Positions 49,263 to 59,717 of a stretch of 64,000 nt of DNA are shown piece after piece. Positions within the stretch are counted from its first letter, which is position 1, and every line of letters starts with the position of its first letter. The stretch covers positions 1,426,001-1,490,000 of the forward strand of contig CAVZFQ010000013.1 of NCBI GenBank assembly GCA_963774625.1, read 5' to 3'. Both the position numbers and the translations under genes were made by a program. This DNA comes from VAXT01 sp963774625. Its GTDB lineage: Bacteria; Actinomycetota; Thermoleophilia; Gaiellales; Gaiellaceae. The notes under the pieces are model-generated. The model ran no database searches. It worked only from the letters and a program-made list of their open reading frames with translations, and was not told where the DNA came from.

Positions 49263-50570
49263 ATGAGCGACGTCTACCGGTTAGCGCTGATCGGGTTGCT
49301 CGTCCTGGGCAATGCGGTCTTCGTCGCCGCCGAATACGCGCTCGTGACAGCGAGCCGTCCTCGCCTGCAAGAACGCGCCAAAGCCGGTAAACGGGGCGCG
49401 AAGCGCGCGCTGGCGCTGATGGACACGCCGGTCATCTTCATCAGCACCGTGCAGGTTGCGATCACCGTCTTCTCGATCGCCATGGGCGCCATCGGGCAGC
49501 CGCTCCTCACCGACTACTTCGACGCGTGGGTGGCGACGACGCTCGCGTACGCGATCTCGTTCCTGATCCTCACGTACCTGAGCGTGACGTTGGGTGAGCT
49601 CGTGCCCAAGGCGCTCGCCCTCGAGAAGGCAGAGGCGCTTGCCATGGTGCTCGCGTACCCGACTTCGCTCCTGGCGCTGGTCGCCCGGCCGCTGGTGTGG
49701 CTGCTGCAGGTCTCCGCTACGTGGGTGACACGCCTGTTCGGCGTCGAGTCCTCGGCCTCGGGAATGTTCGCGCGCACGCGGGAGGACGTACGGCTGATCG
49801 TGGCGGAGGCGGGCCAGAGCGGCGTGGTCGAGGGCGTCGAGTCCGACATGCTCTACGGCGCGTTCAAGTTCGCCGACAAGGAAGTGCACGACGTCATGGT
49901 CCCGCGGCCCGAGGTGGTCGCCATTTCGGTCGAGCTGCCTCCGGAGGAATGCCTCGCCGCCGTCATCGACTCTCCGTACACCCGCTACCCGGCCTATCGC
50001 AACTCGCTCGACGAGATCCTCGGCATCCTCCACGTCCGCGATCTCTTCAAGGCCCTGTACTCGCAGGGGATCGAGAACGTCGAGATCGAGAAGCTGCTGC
50101 GAAAGCCGTACGTCGTGCCGGAGACGAAAGACCTCGCCGCGCTGCTGGCCGAGTTCCGCAAGACGAACCAGCACATGGCGATCGTCGTCGACGAGTACGG
50201 CTCGATGGAGGGGATCGTCACGCTCGAGGACCTGCTCGAGGAGATCGTCGGCGAGATCGAGGACGAGTACGACCTGCCCGACGAGTCGATCGAGCGCGTC
50301 AACGACCGGACGATCCGCATCGACGGCACGTTCCCCATCGACGACTTCAACGAGCAGTTCGGGCTCGCGATCCCCGCCGAGGATTTCCACACGATGGGTG
50401 GATTCGTGTTCGGCTTGCTCGGCCGGGCGCCGGACAGAGGCGACTCGGTGGATTGGGACGGCCTCAAGCTTCAGGTACTCGAGGTAGAGGGCTCTCGAAT
50501 CGACCGGCTCACGATCATCTTCGAAGAGCCCAACGAGGAGCCTCAGGCCGAAGTTGTCGCCGGCGGGTAG
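49263..50570 (+). CDS. CNNM/CorC-family membrane protein with CBS domains
   Basis: The 435-residue protein has a CNNM membrane domain (1-190; NAVFVAAEYALVTASRPRL, YLSVTLGELVPKALALEKAE), a CBS pair (about 205-330; MVPRPEVVAIS, EILGILHVRDL, DEYGSMEGIVTLEDLLEEIVGEIEDEYD) and a C-terminal CorC_HlyC domain (NDRTIRIDGTFPIDDFNE). The family is often labelled hemolysin but mostly acts in Mg2+ or Co2+ export. Usual length. The start is fixed by GGAG upstream. Confidence 0.93.
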   Translation: MSDVYRLALIGLLVLGNAVFVAAEYALVTASRPRLQERAKAGKRGAKRALALMDTPVIFISTVQVAITVFSIAMGAIGQPLLTDYFDAWVATTLAYAISFLILTYLSVTLGELVPKALALEKAEALAMVLAYPTSLLALVARPLVWLLQVSATWVTRLFGVESSASGMFARTREDVRLIVAEAGQSGVVEGVESDMLYGAFKFADKEVHDVMVPRPEVVAISVELPPEECLAAVIDSPYTRYPAYRNSLDEILGILHVRDLFKALYSQGIENVEIEKLLRKPYVVPETKDLAALLAEFRKTNQHMAIVVDEYGSMEGIVTLEDLLEEIVGEIEDEYDLPDESIERVNDRTIRIDGTFPIDDFNEQFGLAIPAEDFHTMGGFVFGLLGRAPDRGDSVDWDGLKLQVLEVEGSRIDRLTIIFEEPNEEPQAEVVAGG

Positions 50571-50637
50571 CTCGCCTCGGCGCCAACCGGCTTTCGGTGA
50601 GTCGAGCGCGCCGGCCGAGTGGCCGCGCCCGCGAGGG

Positions 50638-52632
<1,995 letters not shown>

Positions 52633-52666
52633 CCCGGCCGCGGCTCAGGACCATATGCTCGGCGGC

Positions 52667-53628
52667 GTGAGCAGTGCAGCCACAGGCCTCGGGTCCGCGT
52701 CGAGCCCGGCGCGACGATCGGCATTGTCGCGGTGGCAACGCCGGCCGAGACGCGCGATGTCGTCGAACGTGGTATCGAGTGGTGGGAGTCCCACGGCTAC
52801 CGCGTCAAGCTCGGGCCGTCGACGCAGGAGCGAGGCGGTGACTTCGCCGGGCCGCCGGAGCTCCGCGCAGCCGACCTACAGGAGATGTTCGCCGACCCCG
52901 AGGTGGCAGCGATCCAGACGATGCGCGGGGGCTACGGGACGATCGACGTGCTCCCACTGCTCGACTACGACGCGATCGCAAAGACACCGAAGTTCTTCGT
53001 AGGTCTCTCGGACGTCACCAACCTGCACCTCGCGCTGGGCCGGCACGCCGACTTGGTGACCTTCTACGGGCCGAGCCTGACCATGGTTGGGGCGCGGCCG
53101 GTGCCGCAACTCACAGGCGACCGCCTCCTGAGCGTGCTGCAAGGAGACGGAACCGGGCCCGTTCCTAATGAACCCGACGGCCCGCATGTTCGGGCGCTCG
53201 CGGGCGGGCGCGCGAGCGGCCCAGTCGTCGGCGGCTGCCTGCCCGATCTCGGCCACACGATCGGCACACCCTGGGAGATCCGGACGGAGGGCGCAATCCT
53301 CTTCTTCGAGGTCCAAGGCTATGGGCCAACCTTCATCGAGCGTTTCATCATCCACCTCCAGCAGGCCGGCAAGCTCGATGGAGTCGCCGGGGTCCTGGTT
53401 GGTGAGCTTCCGCACTCGGAATGGGGGGACGGGATCGGCCCGGACTGGCCACGGGAGCGGACGGTCGACGACGTCCTCGACGCGCGCCTGGGCGAGCTCG
53501 GAGTGCCGGTTCTCTACGGCCTGCCGGTGGGTCACGGGGCGACGATGGCCACGCTCCCACTCGGCGTTCAGGCAACGCTTGATGCCGACGCGCTGACGCT
53601 GACGATCGACGAGCCGGCCCTCGTCTGA
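52667..53628 (+). CDS. LD-carboxypeptidase (peptidase family S66), N-terminal frameshift
   Basis: The body from 52732 reads ATPAETRDVVERGIEWWESHGYRVKLGPS, RGGYGTIDVLPLLDY and FFVGLSDVTNLHLAL, where the serine in GLSD is the S66 nucleophile, then GGCLPDLGHTIGTPWEI and YGLPVGHG. Upstream in the same frame stands PGATIGIVAV, the usual N-terminus; it links to GTG 52667 (MSSAATG) if one base missing near 52690 is restored. The enzyme trims tetrapeptide stems or resembles the microcin C7-immunity protein MccF. TATGCT at 52654-52659 is a -10 at leaderless spacing. Confidence 0.8.
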
Positions 53629-53658
53629 TGAAGCTCGTGATCGCGGAGCTCCTCACGC

Positions 53659-54195
53659 ATGAGGATCATCGCGGGTAGCCGCAAGGGCGCGACCATCTAC
53701 GCGCCGAAGAGCGAGGCCCGGCCGACGGGCGATCGCGTCCGCGAGGCCGCGTTCAACCTCATCGGGCCTGTCGACGACATGGCCGTTCTCGACCTGTTCG
53801 CCGGATCGGGGGCCATGGGCCTCGAGGCCCTGTCCAGAGGAGCATCGACCGCTGTCTTCGTCGAGTCCGACCGCGACGCCCAGCGCGCGATCGAGCGCAA
53901 CGTCGAGAAGCTCGGCTTGACCGGCGCGACCCTCCTCCGCGTGGACGCCCGCCGCGCGCTCGCGTCCGAGGCGGCCGCAGGCAGGCGCTACGATCTCGTC
54001 CTCGTCGACCCGCCCTACCGGATGTTCGACTCCTTCCAGCCCACCCTGGCCACGTACCTGCCGGCTCTGCTCGCCGAGGACGGTCTCGTCGTCGTCGAGA
54101 CCGCCAAGCGCGACCAGCCCGAGCTCGCACCCCTCTCGGAGCGCACGAGCAGAACCTATGGCTCCACGCGGGTCACACTCTTCGAGCAGCAGTGA
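53659..54195 (+). CDS. rsmD: 16S rRNA (guanine966-N2)-methyltransferase
   Basis: RsmD methylates G966 of 16S rRNA. The 178-residue protein starts MRIIAGSRKGATIYAP, has the motif VLDLFAGSGAMGLEALSRGA, FVESD and the catalytic LVLVDPPYRMF (DPPY). Length is normal. coaD overlaps its stop; the rsmD-coaD pair is common. Confidence 0.96.
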   Translation: MRIIAGSRKGATIYAPKSEARPTGDRVREAAFNLIGPVDDMAVLDLFAGSGAMGLEALSRGASTAVFVESDRDAQRAIERNVEKLGLTGATLLRVDARRALASEAAAGRRYDLVLVDPPYRMFDSFQPTLATYLPALLAEDGLVVVETAKRDQPELAPLSERTSRTYGSTRVTLFEQQ

Positions 54196-54713
54196 GCCTC
54201 AGGACCGCCATCTACCCGGGCACGTACGACCCGGTCACGCTCGGGCACGTCGACATCATCACGCGCGCCGCGCACATCTTCGACCGGGTCGTGATCGGCG
54301 TCGTGCGCGACCCGAGCCACAAGAAGGTGATGTTCTCCGTCGAGGAGCGGGTCGCCTTTCTCGAGGAGGCTCTTCGCGAGCAGGAGAACGTCGAGGTCGA
54401 GATCTTCGCCGAGCTCGTCGTCGAGTTCGCACGCCGCTGGGGCGCGAGAACCATGGTCAAGGGCCTGCGCGTGATCTCCGACTTCGAGTGGGAGTTCCAG
54501 ATGAACCACCTGAACCGGACCCTGGCGCCTGACATCGAGACCGTCTACCTGATGGCGAGCCCGCAGTACAGCTTCGTCTCCTCGAGCGGGGTCAAGGAAG
54601 TGGCTTCCTTCGGCGGCAACGTCGACGAGCTCGTGCCGGCTGCGGTCTCTGCCCGCTTCAAGCAGATGTTCCCCGACGGCAAGCCCGGCGCGCCGACCAG
54701 CCCTCAGGAATAG
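54192..54713 (+). CDS. coaD: Phosphopantetheine adenylyltransferase
   Basis: CoaD makes dephospho-CoA from phosphopantetheine and ATP. The 173-residue protein has the nucleotidyltransferase HxGH motif as YPGTYDPVTLGHVDII, KGLRVISDFEWEFQMNHLNR, and YSFVSSSGVKEVASFGG. The GTG start overlaps the rsmD stop. Length is normal with a short charged C-terminal extension. Confidence 0.97.
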   Translation: MSLRTAIYPGTYDPVTLGHVDIITRAAHIFDRVVIGVVRDPSHKKVMFSVEERVAFLEEALREQENVEVEIFAELVVEFARRWGARTMVKGLRVISDFEWEFQMNHLNRTLAPDIETVYLMASPQYSFVSSSGVKEVASFGGNVDELVPAAVSARFKQMFPDGKPGAPTSPQE

Positions 54714-54734
54714 CGCAATTTCCGCCCTAACAAC

Positions 54735-54740
54735 TACACT
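54735..54740 (+). promoter_or_regulatory. -10 box of the coiled-coil gene
   Basis: TACACT ends nine bases before the ATG at 54750, giving a leader of about three bases. Confidence 0.45.
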
Positions 54741-54749
54741 GCTGAATCT

Positions 54750-55259
54750 ATGGACGTCCTAGTACTCATCGACAAGCTCGACGACCTGGTCCACAACGCG
54801 AAGGCCGTCCCTTTGACCGACCAGGTTCGGATCGACCGCGAGGAGATCTACGAGATCCTCGACCAGATGCGGGCCACGATCCCGGAAGAGATCAAGCAGG
54901 CACGCTGGATCGTCAAGGAACGGCAGGAGATGCTCGCCGAGGCGAAGCGCGAGTGCGATCGGCTGCTGGGCGAGGCCCGGGAGCAGGCCCAGCGCGAGGC
55001 TTCGCAGACGGAGATCGTCAAGCTCGCCGAGCGCCAGGCGCAGGACATCGTCGAGGAGTCTCGCCGCCAGGCGCGGGAGACCCGGCTCGAGATGGAGGAC
55101 TGGGCCGACTCGATCCTGTCGACGCTCGAGGTCAATCTCGACAAGTTCCTCGGCGCGGTCAAGCGTGGACGCGAGCGGCTGCACGAGCGCTCGCAGGAGA
55201 CTGTGGTTGCCGGGGTAGCGGCGGCGAGCACGAACTCCGACGGCGAAGAGCCGTACTAG
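54750..55259 (+). CDS. Coiled-coil (DivIVA/SepIVA-like) protein
   Basis: The 169-residue protein begins MDVLVLIDKLDDLVHNAKAVPLTDQVRIDREEIYEILDQMRATIPEEIKQARWIVKERQEML and continues as a long acidic/basic coiled coil to about residue 140, with a low-complexity tail. Proteins of this layout lie between coaD and DUF177 in many Actinobacteria and include the septal factor SepIVA. A role in wall growth or division is suggested from the family and context, not shown by the sequence. Confidence 0.78.
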   Translation: MDVLVLIDKLDDLVHNAKAVPLTDQVRIDREEIYEILDQMRATIPEEIKQARWIVKERQEMLAEAKRECDRLLGEAREQAQREASQTEIVKLAERQAQDIVEESRRQARETRLEMEDWADSILSTLEVNLDKFLGAVKRGRERLHERSQETVVAGVAAASTNSDGEEPY

Positions 55260-55263
55260 CTGG

Positions 55264-55315
55264 GTCCGCGGCCACGGGCCGCGGACTCGCCGAAAGTGCT
55301 TCGCACTCTCGGCGA
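55264..55315. repeat. Paired-hairpin repeat, copy B
   Basis: GTCCGCGGCC-ACG-GGCCGCGGAC (55264-55286; 10-bp perfect stem) is directly followed by TCGCCGAAAGTGC-TTC-GCACTCTCGGCGA (55287-55315; 13-bp stem with one mismatch). The reverse complement of copy A (33078-33029) has the same order and nearly the same second hairpin. Confidence 0.75.
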
Positions 55316-55439
55316 CTTCGTGCACCCCTCGGTCCGTGCCGACGAAATCGATCTGCGTGTAGCACGGGCTGTCGTCGTCGAGGCCGGCGCATCTGACTCC
55401 ATGCCCCGCAACGAGGCCTTCCGGCGCTACTCTGAGCAC

Positions 55440-55949
55440 ATGACGAGCTTCAGCCTGCGATCGGTCCGGCTGAGGCCGGGCGAGGAACACCGCGACGAGC
55501 AGGAGGTCGAGCTGCAGCCGCTCGTGTTGGGCGGCCAGCGCTACCTGCCGGTGCCGGAGAAGGTTCCGGCCGAGCTCGCCATCACCCTGGGCACGAGCGG
55601 CATGGTCTTCGAGCTGCGCTACCAGGCGCGGCTGCACGGGCCCTGCTACCGGTGCCTCGCCGATGCCGTCCTCGACGTGCCGATCTCGGTCCGCGAGTAT
55701 CAGGCGACGAATCCCGATGGGTCCGATGAGCTCACGACGCCCTACGTCGAGAACGACCAGCTCGACCTTTCCGGGTGGGCCCACGACGCGCTGGTCCTGG
55801 CACTACCCGACAAGATCCTTTGCCGCGAGGACTGCGTCGGCCTCTGCCCTGTCTGCGGCGTCGACCTGAACTCGAGCCCTCACCAGCACGAAGACGAGCA
55901 GCTCGACAGCCGCTGGGCCGCGCTTAGTGAGTTGAAAGACCGGCTCTAG
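55440..55949 (+). CDS. DUF177 (YceD) family protein
   Basis: The 169-residue protein starts MTSFSLRSVRLRPGEEHRDEQEVELQPLVLGGQRY and has four cysteines late (GPCYRC and CREDCVGLCPVCGVDLN), typical of the zinc-like site in YceD. In most bacteria this gene sits directly before rpmF (L32) and the fatty-acid genes; YceD has been linked to 23S rRNA processing/accumulation. Here rpmF lies 3.6 kb away. Codons upstream to 55296 are open but cover the repeat, so ATG 55440 is preferred. Confidence 0.9.
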   Translation: MTSFSLRSVRLRPGEEHRDEQEVELQPLVLGGQRYLPVPEKVPAELAITLGTSGMVFELRYQARLHGPCYRCLADAVLDVPISVREYQATNPDGSDELTTPYVENDQLDLSGWAHDALVLALPDKILCREDCVGLCPVCGVDLNSSPHQHEDEQLDSRWAALSELKDRL

Positions 55950-55954
55950 GAGGG

Positions 55955-56335
55955 TTAGTCGTCGTCGAAGTCGTCGTCGCCGCCTGAGCCCTTGCCGGAG
56001 CTATCGCTCCCGCTCCCGCTCCCGCTTGACCCCTTGCCGGAGTTGTCGTCGCTGCCACGGCCGCGGCCCGAGTTGTCGTCGCCGGTCGTGGTGGGACGGG
56101 ATGAGGCTCTCGATCCAGGCGATCGTCGACAGTTGCCGTCCGGGTGCTCGTCGTCCGCTGGGTCTGCGTCCGCGCCTGGTACGGGCACGACGTCTCGCGG
56201 CGCCTGTTCCAGCTTCGTCACTGGGAGGCCGACATCGTCGCGCGAGACGAGGTAGGACGCGTAGCCGATCGAAGCCGCGGCGAGCACGCCCAGGAGGCCG
56301 AGGCCGACGATGAGGAGCACGCGGCGAACCATCAC
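55955..56335 (-). CDS. Membrane-anchored acidic DDNSG-rich protein
   Basis: The 126-residue protein has one N-terminal helix (RRVLLIVGLGLLGVLAAASIGYASYLV) and a long outer part with TTTGDDNSGRGRGSDDNSGKG and SGSGSDSSGKGSGGDDDFDDD, a low-complexity acidic, Gly/Ser-rich repeat. It resembles the protein at 58974-59396, which lies at the other end of the two-component genes. The acidic repeats could bind divalent cations. ATG 56335 or 56332. Confidence 0.65.
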   Translation of the reverse strand: MMVRRVLLIVGLGLLGVLAAASIGYASYLVSRDDVGLPVTKLEQAPRDVVPVPGADADPADDEHPDGNCRRSPGSRASSRPTTTGDDNSGRGRGSDDNSGKGSSGSGSGSDSSGKGSGGDDDFDDD

Positions 56336-56378
56336 GTGAGCTTAGGCACCACCGGTTAACGCTTCGTCCAAGCGCGGT

Positions 56379-57780
56379 TTAGCTTTTGGTAAAGCGTCGC
56401 CTTCGGCCAGCCGGGAGCCACACCTCGACTCGGGCCCCGCCTTCCGGGCGGTTTCGGATCGACGCGCGCCCCCGCCACCGTCTCGCGAGCATCTGCACGA
56501 CCGCGAGGCCGATGCCCGTTCCAGGCATCGTCTTGCCTGCCCGGCCGCGCGCAAAGCGATCGAAGAGCGTCTCTTCCTCGCCGGGCGCGATCCCGGGGCC
56601 TTCGTCCTCCACGGCGAGCCAGACCTCGGGGCCCGTCCGGCCCCAGCGGATCGAGACCGTCGTCCCGGGCGGTGAGTAGTGAATGGCGTTCTCGATCAGG
56701 TTGTCGAGCATGATCGCGACGTCGTCGTCGGAGGCGCACGCCGTGGCCGCTTCCGTCCCTTCCAGCGCGATGCGCCCGCCGTCCTGCTCCGCGCGGTCCG
56801 ACCAGCGGGCGTGCGCGCCGGCGGCGGCCTCGTCCAACGAGACTGCGCGGCCCGGAGTGGGAGCCTGCCCCTCACGCGCGAGCGTCAGGAGGGCCGTGAG
56901 CAGGCGGGAGAGCCGGTCGACCTCGTGCTCGGCAGCGGCGAGCTCCGTCTCGAGGTCGGTGCCGGTCGGCCTTCATGGCCGCGGACTCCAGTCGCAGGCG
57001 GAGCCCTGTCAGCGGCGTCCGGAGCTGATGCGATGCGTTGGCCACGAACTCCCGCTGCGCGTCGAGGACGCGTTCGAGCCGCTCGGTCATGTCGTTGAAG
57101 GCGTGCGCCACCTCCTGCTGCTCGCGTTGCGCCCTTGACCTCGGCGCGTGCGCTCAGGTCGCCCGCCTCGACGCGGCGCGCGCTGGCGGCGAGTTGTCGC
57201 AGAGGACGAGAGAGCGTCTCCGCGAGAATCCAGGCCAGGGCCAACCCGAGCAGGAGCGCGAACGCGCCGATCCCGACCAGCGCGAGCACGCTGCGGCGCA
57301 CGCGATCGTTGACCGCTTCGACGCTCTGCGTCACCCGGACGGCGCCGACGGTCTGCTGGTTCTCATTCACCACCGGCACCGCCGTGTAGAGGATGTCGGC
57401 GCCCAACTCGTCGCTGTGACGCTCACCCTGCGCGCGGAGGCCCGAGAGCGCCAACCGGATCTCGGGGCGGCTCGCATACGACGTCTCGAGCAACTCCGGC
57501 CCGGCCGAGTCGGCCCTGAGGATGCCCCGACGGTTGACGATGATGACGCGTGCCCCGAGGTCGCTTCCGGCCTTCTGGGCCAAGCTCTGCAGGTTCGTCG
57601 GCGTCTGGCCATGCTGCCCGACGCGCCCGCGGCAACGACGAAGGCCTGCGAGGCCGCGTCATTCTTGACCTCGGCGTCCACCCGCCGCGCGATGTTCAAC
57701 GCGAGCGGCACCTCGAGGGCGACGATGATCAGCAGCAGGATGTAGGCGACTGCGCCGAGCAGCCGGAGGCGCAGGCTCAT
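56379..57780 (-). CDS. OmpR-class sensor histidine kinase, three frameshifts
   Basis: The repaired protein, about 467 residues, has a first helix (MSLRLRLLGAVAYILLLIIVALEVPLAL), an outer sensor part (VIIVNRRGILRADSAGPELLETSY, YTAVPVVNENQQTVGAVRVTQ), a second helix and HAMP (SVLALVGIGAFALLLGLALAWILAETLSRPLRQLAASARR), HisKA (REFVANASHQLRTPLTGLRLRLESA) with the phospho-acceptor His, and HATPase (LDNLIENAIHYSPPGTTVSI, EDEGPGIAP, GTGIGLAVVQ). Breaks lie near 57611 (missing base), 57135 and 56965 (each one extra base). ATG overlaps the response regulator stop. Confidence 0.8.
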
Positions 57781-58498
57781 GAAACCTCCCGGCCGGCCTC
57801 CTCGGGCGACGCGAACCGGAAGCCGACGCCGCGCACCGTGTGCAGGTACCGCGGCTCCGAGGAGTCGTCGCCGAGCTTCTTGCGCAGCCCGCTCACGTGG
57901 ACGTCGAGCGTCTTCGTGGAGCCGAACCAGTTCGTGTCCCAGACCTCGTCGATCAGGCGCTCCCGCTTGACGACGGCGCCAGCGTTCTGCATGAGGAGCT
58001 GGAGAAGCTCGAACTCCTTGCGCGAGAGCTCGAGCGCTTGGCCTTCCTTGGTCACCTCGCGCCGATCAGGATCGAGGCGCACGCTCACCGATCTCGATCG
58101 GCCCCATCCGTGGCGGCCGGCCCGGAGTCGGCCCGACGCAGGACGGCGCGGATGCGAGCGACCACCTCGCGCGCGCTGAACGGCTTCACGACGTAGTCGT
58201 CGGCGCCGAGCTCGAGGCCGATGATGCGGTCGGCCTCCTCGCCGCGCGCGGTGAGCATGATGATCGGCACCTGCGAGGTTCGGCGGAGCTCTCGGCAGAC
58301 GTCGTAGCCGGAGCCGTCCGGCAGCATCACGTCGAGCAGGACGAGGTCGGGGCGGAAGCGCTTCGCCAGATCCAGCGACTCGGCGACGGTGCCCGCGATC
58401 TTCGTGTCGAACCCCTCGCGGCCGAGAGCCTCCGCGAGCGGCGCGGTGATCGATTCCTCGTCCTCGACGAGGAGAACTGTGCGCTTGGGCCTGTTCAT
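57777..58498 (-). CDS. OmpR/PhoB-family response regulator, frameshifted
   Basis: The receiver half reads VLLVEDEESITAPLAEALGREGFDTKIA, with phospho-acceptor Asp in LVLLDVMLPDGSGYDV and Lys in YVVKPFSAREVVARI. After AATDGADRD a base is missing near 58090; repaired, the DNA-binding half continues (VSVRLDPDRREVTKEGQALELSRKEFELLQLLMQNAGAVVKRERLIDEVW, LDVHVSGLRKKLGDDSSEPRYLHTVRGVGFRF). About 240 residues. It sits immediately upstream of its sensor kinase (ATGA overlap), the order of PhoP/PhoR and RegX3-type pairs. Confidence 0.85.
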
Positions 58499-58523
58499 CA
58501 GCCCTGATTGTGCCCATCGGGAG

Positions 58524-58559
58524 AAAAACTAGGCGGCTCCGAGGAGGGTCGGAGCCGCC
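58524..58559 (-). terminator. Rho-independent terminator (minus strand)
   Basis: A perfect 11-bp stem GGCGGCTCCGA / TCGGAGCCGCC (58532-58542 with 58549-58559) is followed on the minus strand by TAGTTTTT (58531-58524). It should end the three-gene transcript from 59396 before the response regulator gene. Confidence 0.75.
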
Positions 58560-58592
58560 CTGTTTCCCGTCGCCAGAGCAACGAGAAGCTGG

Positions 58593-58757
58593 TCAAGCGG
58601 CGGCCCGTCGGGGCGGCGGGAGCCGGACGACCGTGTTCGGTCGGGTCAGCTCCTCGATGCGTTGCTCCAGAGCCGAGACGGCCGCCCGGAGCCGTCGTTC
58701 CTCCTGCTCCAGGTAGCTGCACCGCGGGCACGTGCCGGTATGAACGGTCTCGTTCAT
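58593..58757 (-). CDS. Small CxxC zinc-finger/coiled-coil protein
   Basis: The 54-residue protein MNETVHTGTCPRCSYLEQEERRLRAAVSALEQRIEEL has one CPRC knuckle (Cys10 and Cys13), a short coiled coil and a basic, proline-rich tail (LPPPRRAAA). It is coupled (ATGA overlap) to the gene before it. One CxxC is not enough for a zinc site, so it may dimerise or be a redox pair. Family unknown. Confidence 0.55.
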   Translation of the reverse strand: MNETVHTGTCPRCSYLEQEERRLRAAVSALEQRIEELTRPNTVVRLPPPRRAAA

Positions 58758-58960
58758 GCCGCTACCTGCAGCTCGCGCACTCCCTGGGCGGCCTGGATGC
58801 GAACGGCCAGGTCGGCGAGCGAGGCGTGGCCGGCGACGAACTCGTCGTGCCACTCGAGCTCGAAACGTAGGACGGTGTGGAGATCCCAGGGCGGGAGCAC
58901 CGCCAGCCAGGCGGCCCAGCGGTGTTCTCGCTCGTGGTGTCTGGCTGAAGCGGTGCTCAT
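58754..58960 (-). CDS. Small soluble protein
   Basis: The 68-residue protein MSTASARHHEREHRWAAWLAVLPPWDLHTVLRFELEWHDEFVAGHASLADLAVRIQAAQGVRELQVAA is helical and histidine- and tryptophan-rich; it has no motif that I recognise. It follows the DDNSG protein by 13 bases, with an AGGAAC ribosome site upstream of ATG 58960, and overlaps the CxxC gene as ATGA. The pair was not a known system to me. Confidence 0.55.
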   Translation of the reverse strand: MSTASARHHEREHRWAAWLAVLPPWDLHTVLRFELEWHDEFVAGHASLADLAVRIQAAQGVRELQVAA

Positions 58961-58973
58961 GCCCGTTCCTTTC

Positions 58974-59396
58974 TCAGTCGTCGCGGTCGCCGCCGCCGCC
59001 GCGGCCGGAGTTGTCGTCACCGCCGCGATCGTCATCGCGGTCGCCGGCGTTGCCGGGGCCCGAGTTGTCGTCGCGGCGATCGTCGTCGCCGCGGCCGGGC
59101 CCGCGGTTCGGGCCGCGCCGGTCGTCGTCGCGCCGTGCACCGGCGACACCGGTGCAGCGCGGGTCGTTGGCGTGCTCGGCTTCGTCGCACGGCCCGCTGA
59201 TGTCGTCACCGGTGGTCGTGCCCACCGTGGGCGTCGTGTCGGTGCCGGTCGAAGTCGAGGCGGAAGTGGTAGGAGAGCCGTCGGGGATCGAGACGGTCGG
59301 GGAATCGCTCGACGAAAGGCCTCCTGTGACCGTGCTCGCCGCTGCAACGCCTGCGAGCAGGAGAATCGCGGAGATGATCACTGCTGCCTTCGTCAT
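58974..59396 (-). CDS. Secreted acidic DDNSG-rich protein
   Basis: The 140-residue protein has a signal peptide (1-21), a Ser/Thr-rich spacer, a short cysteine pair (PCDEAEHANDPRC) and a long Asp/Gly/Arg repeat tail (RDDNSGPGNAGDRDDDRGGDDNSGRGGGGDRDD). AAGGAG lies ahead of ATG 59396. It is the first gene of a three-gene minus-strand transcript ending at the terminator at 58524. It resembles the protein at 55955. Confidence 0.7.
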   Translation of the reverse strand: MTKAAVIISAILLLAGVAAASTVTGGLSSSDSPTVSIPDGSPTTSASTSTGTDTTPTVGTTTGDDISGPCDEAEHANDPRCTGVAGARRDDDRRGPNRGPGRGDDDRRDDNSGPGNAGDRDDDRGGDDNSGRGGGGDRDD

Positions 59397-59507
59397 GCGT
59401 TCTCACTCCTTTCGAGTGGGAGAACTGGGTTTACTCGGACAGGGTGGCGGACGGCCCGCCAAGCGCGGGCTACGCTCCGGTAAAGCCTTGGCAAACGGCG
59501 CTTCGGC

Positions 59508-59513
59508 TACACT
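59508..59513 (+). promoter_or_regulatory. -10 box of rpmF
   Basis: TACACT ends 14 bases before the ATG at 59528, giving a leader of about eight bases. A full -35 is not obvious. Confidence 0.45.
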
Positions 59514-59527
59514 CCTCGACCGGTCTC

Positions 59528-59716
59528 ATGGCAGTCCCAAAGCGACGTCAAACCAGCACCAGGCGCGACAAGCGGCGCGCGCAGCACAAGCTGCAGGCAC
59601 CGCGTGTCAACGAGTGCCCGGTCTGCCATCAGCCGAAGCGGCCGCATCGGGTTTGCCCGACGTGCAAGACCTACCGCGGGCGCGAAGTCGAGCCGCTCGG
59701 CACGCCCGCCCCGTAG
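59528..59716 (+). CDS. rpmF: 50S ribosomal protein L32
   Basis: The 62-residue protein begins MAVPKRRQTSTRRDKRRAQHKL and has ECPVCHQPKRPHRVCPTC, the four-cysteine zinc version (Cys-x2-Cys...Cys-x2-Cys). Its usual partner DUF177 is not directly upstream here. plsX begins two bases after the stop. Confidence 0.96.
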   Translation: MAVPKRRQTSTRRDKRRAQHKLQAPRVNECPVCHQPKRPHRVCPTCKTYRGREVEPLGTPAP

Positions 59717-59717
59717 C

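Noticed and set aside
55955..56335. DDNSG repeats as RTX calcium-binding nonapeptides
   Set aside because: The repeats do not match GGxGxDxUx; they only share Gly and Asp. A general cation-binding role remains possible but RTX is not supported.
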